This document shows positions 56,962 to 64,000 of a stretch of DNA of 64,000 nucleotides, in pieces. Within the stretch, counting starts at the first letter, position 1, and every line of letters begins with the position of its first letter. The DNA comes from Methylomonas sp. ZR1 (lineage in GTDB: Bacteria > Pseudomonadota > Gammaproteobacteria > Methylococcales > Methylomonadaceae): NCBI RefSeq assembly GCF_013141865.1, contig NZ_RCST01000001.1, forward strand, positions 3,658,001-3,722,000, written 5' to 3'. The translations under genes were made by a program, and so were the position numbers. A model generated the notes under the pieces. That model saw nothing but the letters and a program-made list of their open reading frames with translations, was not told the DNA's origin and did not search any database.

Positions 56962-59229
56962 TTATTCCCGGCCCTGCAAAGACTGCCGCAACAAGACTGA
57001 AGCCTGCTCGGCCGGCACGGGTTTGCTGAAAAAATACCCTTGTCCGTAATTGCACTGCTGTCCGCCCAAAAAATCCAACTGACTCTGGTCTTCGACGCCT
57101 TCGGCCACCAGCTCCAGTTTCAGCTGGCCCGCCATGGCCGAAATAGCCGACACAATCGCTCTATCGTTGGCATCGGTGCAAATATCCTTCACGAACGACT
57201 TATCGATTTTTAAGGTATCGAGCGGAAATCGCTTCAAATAACTGAGCGAAGAATAACCGGTACCGAAGTCATCCACCGAAATCCGCACTCCCAGCTGCTT
57301 GATCTGATTCAGCGTGTCCAGCGTCGTATCCAGCTTATGCATCAAGATGCTTTCGGTAATCTCTAACTCCAACAACTCCGGCGAAAGTTCGGTTTCTTTC
57401 AGCACATCCAACACCACATCCAGCAGCTGACGCTGATCTTGGAAACGGTGAAACTGCCGTCCAGACAAATTGACCGCAATTCGAATCGGCATACCGGCCA
57501 ACTGCCAGGCCCGTGCCTGTTTGCATGCAGTTCGCAATACCCAAGCCCCAATTGGCACGATCAGCCCGGTTTCTTCAGCCAAGCCGATAAATTGATCCGG
57601 CATGACGATACCCAAGGCGTGATTGTGCCAACGAATCAAGGCCTCCATACCAATGATGCAACCGTTATCGATTTTCACCTGCGGCTGATAATGCAATACC
57701 AGCTCCTCCAACTCCAAGGCCTGACGCAAATGATGCTCCAGCTTCAGATAATGCTGAGCCGCACTGTTCATTTCCGGGGTAAAAAACTGATAATTATTTT
57801 TGCCCAGTTTTTTGGCGTGATACAAAGCAGAATCGGCCTGCGCCAGCAATTCGTCGAACGAAAGCGAATTATCCGGATAAATACTGATACCGATACTGGC
57901 CCGGGAATAGATTTGATGCTGTTGAACCTGTAAAGGCTCGTTCAAGGCATGTAATATTTTGATGGCCACTTTGGCGGCATCCAGACTATCTGCAATATTG
58001 GGCAGCATAATAATAAACTCATCCCCGCCCATCCTGGAGGGCGTATCGCCTTCCCTCAAACAACCGGAAATTCGCTTGGCAACAGCTCTGAGTAATTCAT
58101 CACCCACGGCATGCCCAAAGGTATCGTTGATCGCCTTGAAATTATCCAGATCGAGAAATAGAAACGCGATAATGCCTTGCCTGCGCTGCGCTTGCGTAAT
58201 GAACTGCAAGGCTCTATCGGTTAACAAAGTCCGGTTCGGCAACTCGGTAAGCGCATCGAAATGGGCAATATAATCCAGGCGTTGCCGTGCGCGTTTCACT
58301 TCCTCAATTTCCCGGGCGTTATCGATTACCAAGGACAACGAATGCGCAAAACTCAACGCCAACTCTTCATCGTTCTTGGTAAATAGCTCACCACTGTATT
58401 TATCGCTGAGATAGATACGCCCATACACCCGACCTTGATGAGATATAGGCACCGCCAATAAGGATGTCATCTGCGGATGATGTGGTGGAAAGCCGGCGCT
58501 GCGCGGGTCCTTGCCCATATCCGCAAGCCTCAAGGAGACGTTTTCCTCAATGACTACCCCCAACAAGCCCCTCCCCTCAGGTAAATGCCCGATTTGCTGA
58601 GCTTGCTCGTCGCTGATACCGGCATAAATAAACTCCGTCAACGCGCCGCCGTTGTCAACTATCCCAATAGCACCATAACGAGCATCCAACAAATTACAAA
58701 GCGCATCAATGCCGGCCTGCAATAACTCGGTTTCGATTGATGTATGGGCCAGCACCCCCAGCAAGCTGCGCGCAGCGTCGTTCAATGCGGCCAGACGCCC
58801 AACCCAAACCACCGTTTGCTCGTGGTTAGTTTCCGCCGCAATTTTAAGGCGCATAGTCTCTTTCAGCAGCAGTCGCTCACGGTTCAGTAGAACTTCCAAA
58901 ATACTTTGCCGGGTAACCACGCCAACGAATTGACCTTTGTTGAGCACAGCCAAGGCTCCCAGCTGATTTTCATCCATCAGACATAGCGCTTTGCGGACGC
59001 CAAGCTTAGGAGCGACACTAAGCATAGGCCGATGCTCGACCAAATCTGCAAAAATCCAATTGGGATGTTTTGATATATCGTGATCGGTGGCCAAACCGCA
59101 AAACTCTTCCACCAGCGCTTCCCGAAAAACGGCAAAAACGATATTGCGCTCAACGCTGCAAGGCCGCTCCTCCTCCATAACCCGACGAACGTGCGGCCAT
59201 AAACAATCGCCAACCGCCAGTTGTTTCAT
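56962..59229 (-). CDS. CBS-GAF-GGDEF-EAL protein (c-di-GMP turnover)
   Basis: The 755-residue protein has an N-terminal pair of CBS-like segments (~20-125), a GAF domain (~150-300), a GGDEF domain (GGDEF intact, REGD I-site upstream) and an EAL domain (MEALIRW; DDFGTGYSSLSYLKR). CBS pairs bind adenine nucleotides, so energy status may be an input. It overlaps the small upstream gene (ATGA), which suggests joint function. No membrane segment. Confidence 0.92.
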   Translation of the reverse strand: MKQLAVGDCLWPHVRRVMEEERPCSVERNIVFAVFREALVEEFCGLATDHDISKHPNWIFADLVEHRPMLSVAPKLGVRKALCLMDENQLGALAVLNKGQFVGVVTRQSILEVLLNRERLLLKETMRLKIAAETNHEQTVVWVGRLAALNDAARSLLGVLAHTSIETELLQAGIDALCNLLDARYGAIGIVDNGGALTEFIYAGISDEQAQQIGHLPEGRGLLGVVIEENVSLRLADMGKDPRSAGFPPHHPQMTSLLAVPISHQGRVYGRIYLSDKYSGELFTKNDEELALSFAHSLSLVIDNAREIEEVKRARQRLDYIAHFDALTELPNRTLLTDRALQFITQAQRRQGIIAFLFLDLDNFKAINDTFGHAVGDELLRAVAKRISGCLREGDTPSRMGGDEFIIMLPNIADSLDAAKVAIKILHALNEPLQVQQHQIYSRASIGISIYPDNSLSFDELLAQADSALYHAKKLGKNNYQFFTPEMNSAAQHYLKLEHHLRQALELEELVLHYQPQVKIDNGCIIGMEALIRWHNHALGIVMPDQFIGLAEETGLIVPIGAWVLRTACKQARAWQLAGMPIRIAVNLSGRQFHRFQDQRQLLDVVLDVLKETELSPELLELEITESILMHKLDTTLDTLNQIKQLGVRISVDDFGTGYSSLSYLKRFPLDTLKIDKSFVKDICTDANDRAIVSAISAMAGQLKLELVAEGVEDQSQLDFLGGQQCNYGQGYFFSKPVPAEQASVLLRQSLQGRE

Positions 59230-59564
59230 AACTTGGTATTTAGCTGAACGGAAATATCCATCTCCGCATGCAATATTTCATCGGCACTCATCAAGGGCTT
59301 TATCTGAGTCAACACGAAATCGATTAACGCAGCCTTGCTGATACGTTTTAGCAAGCTCTGTCTTACCAAAAGATCACTGATCACATCGTCATCAAACTCA
59401 ATATGCTCAAACGGCGCTTTTACCAATAGTTCGATTGCCCGGCGCATGGCGATGCAGCCAATCGGAGACTCCTTGCCTAACACCAACATATCTTTTAACG
59501 GCGGAATAGCGTATTCGCCCAAGTTGGCAGAAATATGAATTTGATTTTGGCTGGCTTTGTACAT
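59226..59564 (-). CDS. Small protein coupled to the CBS-GAF-GGDEF-EAL gene
   Basis: The 112-residue product (MYKASQNQIHISANLGEYAIPPLKDMLVLGKESPIGCIAM...) is not a family that I recognise. It is mixed alpha/beta, acidic, and without a signal peptide. Its stop overlaps the start of the c-di-GMP enzyme, so it is a candidate regulator or partner of that protein. Confidence 0.7.
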   Translation of the reverse strand: MYKASQNQIHISANLGEYAIPPLKDMLVLGKESPIGCIAMRRAIELLVKAPFEHIEFDDDVISDLLVRQSLLKRISKAALIDFVLTQIKPLMSADEILHAEMDISVQLNTKL

Positions 59565-60144
59565 GGTCTATTGGCCGAATTATCTGACAAATTGAAAGGT
59601 TAATTTAGCAGATTTTCAGTTTTGAGAATTATTTCAGTAGCAGCCAACGCTAGGTCAGAGACTTCACTTGCCGCTCGACCACGTGCTATGGAAATGAAGA
59701 AAGGAAGGACTTAAAAGTTACCGCTAAAATCATGCGCTTTAGCGACTATTTATCCGCAGCACCAAAGAAAGCACTCGGAAAGAGGGAATTTGCATTGCGT
59801 TTGCCGGCTTGCTTAATTAGACGACAGCTGTCAACCAAGCAAACCGGTAAACGCTATCCGGACAATCGAGGGGAGATTATCCGGTCACAAAACAGGCGGC
59901 AGTGACCGCCAAAAACAATTATCTCGGTTCAAACCAAACCGCTCAAAACCCTCTATCAAACCGACTCTTAAACTCCCTGGATTCGTCATTCCCGAGAAGG
60001 TCGCAACCGTTAAAGAATTCTCAGCGAATCCGGCATAGCCGCTGGGCTCCCGCCTTCGCGGGAGCGACGATATGTAAGAATTGGATTAATCATTTCGTAA
60101 AGTCTTGGCCGGCAAGTTGTCGAACCGAATAGGTTCAACGGGTA
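59565..60144. other. Intergenic region with a REP-like repeat
   Basis: I see no gene in these ~580 bases. A palindromic repeat at about 59983-60073 (GTCATTCCCGAGAAGG ... GGGCTCCCGCCTTCGCGGGAGC) is the inverse copy of the 22.9-kb element. The short open frames are not supported by a ribosome site or family resemblance. Confidence 0.6.
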
Positions 60145-60393
60145 TCAGTTGCCACCTTTGAAGGTAATTTCCAGCGCGTGCAAGGCATTAGCGCAATTAG
60201 CGCTGCCTTGAATAGCCGGATCATCGTGACAAGCTTGGTTTTGGGTACGCGCCTCTTTAATGTTGGCCACATACCAAGCGACGGTTTTGACATCCTCGCC
60301 AGCCGCTTCATTGGCATTAGTAACATTCAACGCCGTGGTCAAACCCAGCGCGGCAACAGCAGCGGCTATTATCATCATGTGTGCTTTTTTCAT
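60145..60393 (-). CDS. Small EexN-like periplasmic protein
   Basis: The 82-residue product has a hydrophobic signal segment ending near AspAlaAsn (MIIAAAVAALGLTTALNVTNANEA). Its core has VAWYVANIKEARTQNQAC...CANALHAL, which matches the EexN-type pattern of a WY motif followed by Cys and CxNA. No conjugation genes are present, so an entry-exclusion role cannot be claimed. An AGGAG ribosome site is close to the ATG. Confidence 0.6.
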   Translation of the reverse strand: MKKAHMMIIAAAVAALGLTTALNVTNANEAAGEDVKTVAWYVANIKEARTQNQACHDDPAIQGSANCANALHALEITFKGGN

Positions 60394-60682
60394 AAAAACT
60401 CCTTGGCTTCTCGATTATCGGGGGGGAACGATTAACGCCCATGCAAACCCGCATGAGCTGGCGATAATCTAGCAAAGAATCCTAACGTTTAAAATGTGGC
60501 CGATTGCCGCGCGACAATATGTCTCTACAGTGCGGCATATCACACAATTTTGCACAAATACCCCTAAATGCGGCTGACAAAAAGCGTTAATAACAAATGA
60601 CCGCAAAACACAGCGGGACAGCCCAGGCAGGTTTGTTGGAGAAAAGACGGCGCAATAAGCCAAAGCCATTGCGCCCAGGGAT

Positions 60683-61084
60683 TTATTTGATTTTGACCAG
60701 TTCCTTACCATTGCTGGAGAAACTGCAGATACCGGCTGCGAAATAAGTACATTCGTCCGATTGCTCCAGCTTGGCACCGTTAGGCGTCAGATGAATTTTC
60801 ACTGAGCACGAGCGCGCTTCGCCCTCAATGTGCTTTTTCAAGACCAATTCGTTTTCACCAACACTTTTAGCCTCATCGGATACCGTTGCGGAACAGGCGT
60901 GCTTGCCGGCCTCATCGGGATTGGGTTCGAAATCCACATCCACCGTGGCGTTAATGTCTTTACCCAAGGTCGTAATCTTCAAATGCTGTACATGATTGCC
61001 GTCGCGCAACAGAAAATGATCGGTAGCCGCCCCGGCAGTACCGGAAGCCAGCATCGCGATGGCCAGAAACAACGTTTTTCTCAT
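60683..61084 (-). CDS. Secreted small protein of unknown function
   Basis: The 133-residue product starts at the ATG at 61084 with a GAGG site; the longer frame to 61222 adds an unlikely leader. It has a signal peptide (MRKTLFLAIAMLASGTAGAA) and a beta-rich mature part with four cysteines likely to form disulfides (Cys-Ser-Ala-Thr, Cys-Ser-Val, Cys-Thr-Tyr, Cys-Ser-Phe). I do not recognise the family. Confidence 0.7.
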   Translation of the reverse strand: MRKTLFLAIAMLASGTAGAATDHFLLRDGNHVQHLKITTLGKDINATVDVDFEPNPDEAGKHACSATVSDEAKSVGENELVLKKHIEGEARSCSVKIHLTPNGAKLEQSDECTYFAAGICSFSSNGKELVKIK

Positions 61085-61343
61085 GATGTTACCTCTTCTT
61101 ATTAGTTTAAGTGGTTCAAAAAGGGCTAAGGCCGATCCGACTTTAAGTATGCCATGCCGGACGGTATAGCGCTTAAGCTGGAGGCTTGGTTGGGATTGTA
61201 CCTTACTGATCCCTATTACCAAACATCCCTAGCCCCCGCATCAGGGTAACGCGCCGGCAATCGGCAAACCGCTGCCCAAACCATGAAAGCCCTGGCGATT
61301 TATGCCATAATCCGCCCTCATTTTCCCAGGCTGTTTTAACCCC

Positions 61344-63413
61344 ATGTCTAACCGAAAAATCCTTGTTACCAGCGCCTTACCGTATGCCAACGGCCCTATC
61401 CACTTGGGCCACCTTGTCGAATACATCCAAACCGACATCTGGGTGCGGTTCCAGAAACAACGCGGGCACAATTGCTACTACGTCTGCGCCGACGACACCC
61501 ACGGCACGCCGATCATGCTACGCGCTGACAAGGAAGGCATTACCCCGGAACAACTGATCGCCGATGTGGAAAAACAACATCGCGCCGATTTCCAGGAATT
61601 TGGTGTTGCTTTCGATCATTACCACAGCACCCATTCGCCGGAAAACAAAGAATACTCGGCGCTGATCTACAAACGCCTGCGCGCCGGCGGCCATATCAGC
61701 CAACGCAGCATCACTCAGGCTTACGATCCGGTGAAAAATATGTTCCTACCGGACCGTTTCATCAAGGGCGAATGCCCGAAATGCGGCGCGACCGACCAAT
61801 ACGGCGACAGCTGCGAAGCCTGCGGCGCCACCTATTCGCCCACCGAACTGAAAAACGCCGTCTCCGCCATTTCCGGCGAGCGCCCCATCGAAAAAGATTC
61901 CGAGCATTACTTTTTCGAACTCGGCCATTTTGCCGAGATGCTGCGCGACTGGACCACCGCCGGCCACTTGCAACCGGAAGTCAGCAACAAGATGGCGGAA
62001 TGGCTGGAGAACGGCTTGCAGCAGTGGGATATTTCCCGCGATGCGCCGTATTTCGGCTTTGAAATTCCCGATGCGCCGGGCAAGTATTTCTATGTCTGGC
62101 TGGATGCACCGATCGGTTACATGGCCAGCTTCAAGCACTTCTGCGACCGTCAAGGCCTGGATTTCGACCAGTTTTGGCAAAAAGACAGCACCACCGAGCT
62201 TTACCATTTCATCGGCAAGGACATCATTTACTTCCACGCCCTGTTCTGGCCGGCCATGCTGCACGGCGCAGACTTTAGAACACCCAGCGCGATCTTCGCC
62301 CACGGCTTTTTAACCGTCAACGGCGAGAAAATGTCCAAATCGCGCGGCACCTTCATCAAGGCCCGCACCTACCTGGACCATCTGAACCCGGAATATCTGC
62401 GCTATTACTTCGCCGCCAAACTCAGCGCCGGCGTTGATGACATCGACCTGAACTTCGACGATTTCAGCCAACGCGTCAACTCCGACTTGGTCGGCAAAGT
62501 CGTCAACATCGCCAGCCGTTGCAGCGGCTTCATCGCCAAGCGTTTCGACGGCGTACTTTCTGAAGAATGCGCCGAGCCGGCGTTATTTCAACAGTTTGTC
62601 GACGCCAATAGCACCATCGCCGATCTATATGAAAGCCGCGAATTCGGCAAGGCGATGCGGGAAATCATGGCGCTAGCCGACAAGGCCAATCAGTACATCG
62701 ACGAGAAAAAACCCTGGCTGATCGCCAAGGAAGAAGGTCGGGACACCGAGCTACACGTAGTGTGCAGCATGGGCATCAATCTGTTTCGACTACTGGTTGT
62801 ATATCTACGCCCGGTGATTCCAACGCTAGCAAGCAATGCCGAAAGCTTTTTAAACATCCCGGCGCAAAGCTGGCCTAGCGATGCCCAGCCGCTGCTCGGC
62901 CACAAAATCAACAGCTTTACACCGCTGATGACCCGGGTAGAGCCGGACAAAATCGCCGCGATTGTAGAGGCTTCCAAGGAAAATCTGGAAAAGACGCCGC
63001 CGGTGGCAGCCAAGCCGGTCAAACCAGCCGCCGCCGTGGAAAACAATCCCGAGCAAGTAGCAAAATCGATAGCCGAGCCAATTGCCGAAGCGATAGAGAT
63101 CGAAGACTTTGCCAAAATTGATTTGCGCATCGGTCGCATCGTCAAAGCCGAATCGGTGGAAGGCGCGGAGAAACTGCTGCAACTCACTGTCGATCTGGGC
63201 AGCGAAACGCGCAATATTTTCGCCGGTATCAAATCGGCCTACGCCCCGGAAGAACTGGAAGGCAAATTGACCGTGGTAGTGGCTAACCTCAAGCCGCGCA
63301 AAATGCGCTTCGGCACCTCGGAAGGCATGGTGCTGGCGGCCGGCCCCGGCGGTAAGGACATCTGGGTGCTATCGCCGGACCAAGGCGCGCAGCCGGGCAT
63401 GCGGGTTAAATAA
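61344..63413 (+). CDS. metG: Methionyl-tRNA synthetase
   Basis: The 689-residue class I synthetase has the [14 protein letters not shown] signature (HIGH-type), a four-Cys zinc knuckle ([19 protein letters not shown]), the KMSKSRGTF loop and a C-terminal tRNA-binding domain (~580-689; [12 protein letters not shown]) that makes the dimer. An Ala/Pro/Val-rich linker separates the anticodon-binding and C-terminal domains. Confidence 0.96.
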   Translation: MSNRKILVTSALPYANGPIHLGHLVEYIQTDIWVRFQKQRGHNCYYVCADDTHGTPIMLRADKEGITPEQLIADVEKQHRADFQEFGVAFDHYHSTHSPENKEYSALIYKRLRAGGHISQRSITQAYDPVKNMFLPDRFIKGECPKCGATDQYGDSCEACGATYSPTELKNAVSAISGERPIEKDSEHYFFELGHFAEMLRDWTTAGHLQPEVSNKMAEWLENGLQQWDISRDAPYFGFEIPDAPGKYFYVWLDAPIGYMASFKHFCDRQGLDFDQFWQKDSTTELYHFIGKDIIYFHALFWPAMLHGADFRTPSAIFAHGFLTVNGEKMSKSRGTFIKARTYLDHLNPEYLRYYFAAKLSAGVDDIDLNFDDFSQRVNSDLVGKVVNIASRCSGFIAKRFDGVLSEECAEPALFQQFVDANSTIADLYESREFGKAMREIMALADKANQYIDEKKPWLIAKEEGRDTELHVVCSMGINLFRLLVVYLRPVIPTLASNAESFLNIPAQSWPSDAQPLLGHKINSFTPLMTRVEPDKIAAIVEASKENLEKTPPVAAKPVKPAAAVENNPEQVAKSIAEPIAEAIEIEDFAKIDLRIGRIVKAESVEGAEKLLQLTVDLGSETRNIFAGIKSAYAPEELEGKLTVVVANLKPRKMRFGTSEGMVLAAGPGGKDIWVLSPDQGAQPGMRVK

Positions 63414-63443
63414 AGCCAAATTCCGAAGAACAGCTTATTGACA

Positions 63444-64000
63444 ATGAGCGAGCAACACGAGGCATCCCTGGCCGAACAAATCGACGCACTACTACCGCAA
63501 ACCCAATGCCGTAAATGCGGCTATCAGGGCTGCCGACCTTATGCGGAAGCCATCGCTAGCGGCGAAGCAGACATAGACCAGTGCCCACCGGGCGGTGACT
63601 CAGGCATCCAATTACTGGCCGAATTACTAAAAGTACCCGCCAAGCCTTTAAATCCGGCATTCGGTGTCCATCGCCCGCTACAGGTAGCCGTGATAGACGA
63701 GGCAGCTTGCATAGGCTGCACCAAATGCCTGCCGCCCTGCCCGACAGACGCCATCCTGGGCGCATCCAAGCACATGCATACCGTTATCGCCGCCTTGTGT
63801 ACCGGCTGCGAATTATGCATTGCCCCCTGCCCGGTCAACTGCATCAGCATGATCCCGGCAAACGCCGAATGGACCACCGAGAATGCGGACCAATCCAGAC
63901 GGCGTCACCAAGCCAAAAACCGCCGCCAAGCCAAAGCGGAAGCAGAAAAATCCGAACGGCTGAATCGGCAAAAACAACTGCTGGCGAAACTCAATAAAGG
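63444..64000 (+). CDS. rnfB: RnfB-type ferredoxin, partial (cut by the window end)
   Basis: About 185 codons are visible. An N-terminal Fe-S domain ([30 protein letters not shown]) is followed by two 4Fe-4S ferredoxin motifs ([16 protein letters not shown] and [16 protein letters not shown]) and a basic coiled-coil tail. This matches the RnfB subunit or an RnfB-like ferredoxin. The usual N-terminal membrane helix is missing, so it may be a soluble variant. The ATG at 63444 follows the metG stop by 30 bases. Other rnf genes, if present, lie beyond the window. Confidence 0.85.
   Translation, partial: MSEQHEASLAEQIDALLPQTQCRKCGYQGCRPYAEAIASGEADIDQCPPGGDSGIQLLAELLKVPAKPLNPAFGVHRPLQVAVIDEAACIGCTKCLPPCPTDAILGASKHMHTVIAALCTGCELCIAPCPVNCISMIPANAEWTTENADQSRRRHQAKNRRQAKAEAEKSERLNRQKQLLAKLNK

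Overview
This window looks like chromosomal DNA of a gammaproteobacterial (type I) methanotroph close to Methylomonas. The evidence is a formaldehyde-activating-enzyme family gene, a methanethiol oxidase (SBP56) gene, a nif-type accessory group (flavodoxin, LRV Fe-S protein, ankyrin protein), and gammaproteobacterial gene blocks in standard order: pilB-pilC-pilD-coaE-zapD-yacG, rplU-rpmA-obgE-proB, petABC. The genus is inferred from overall protein character, not from a marker gene.

Layout. 0-4.4 kb: a structured repeat, methanethiol oxidase with a DUF4242 protein, a ParE-type toxin-antitoxin pair, an HNH nuclease and a TetR regulator whose operator-like palindrome is repeated before the DUF4242 gene. 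4.5-12 kb: dcd, a giant GH15/phosphorylase-kinase-like protein with glucokinase, and a PAS-GGDEF-EAL protein. 12-18.7 kb: a helical periplasmic protein, a zinc-ribbon Card1-like nuclease, the nif-associated cluster, a Fae homologue and hisC. 18.8-24.3 kb: cytochrome bc1, a histone-H1-like winged-helix protein, a PsiF protein, and lexA with an unusual double operator followed by a 49-codon membrane peptide gene. 24.5-34.1 kb: pilU, then a signalling block (histidine kinase, response regulator, STAS protein, ethylene-receptor-like GGDEF-EAL enzyme, heme-c chemoreceptor).

34.2-39.7 kb: a PP-loop thiolation enzyme with TusA, then an AT-rich EcoRV-like restriction-modification pair lying between two direct copies of the structured repeat, an orphan gene and a dense repeat field. 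39.7-50.2 kb: argJ, a Nudix/ThiE-like fusion, the type IV pilus and coaE/zapD/yacG operon, and thiC under a TPP riboswitch. 50.2-64 kb: ispB, rplU-rpmA-obgE-proB, the Mrp/ApbC ATPase, an L,D-transpeptidase, a CBS-GAF-GGDEF-EAL protein with a small partner, small periplasmic proteins, metG, and an RnfB-type ferredoxin cut by the window end.

Themes. Three proteins carry intact GGDEF and EAL motifs, so c-di-GMP signalling is prominent. The most unusual item is the N-terminal domain of the 29648-32194 protein: it has all five residues that define the plant ETR1 ethylene/Cu(I) site, at the same spacing. Other leads are the lexA operator and small peptide, the covarying multi-hairpin repeat, the CARF-less Card1-like nuclease, and the Fae homologue lacking the catalytic histidine. 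I found no rRNA, tRNA, CRISPR array or transposase gene.
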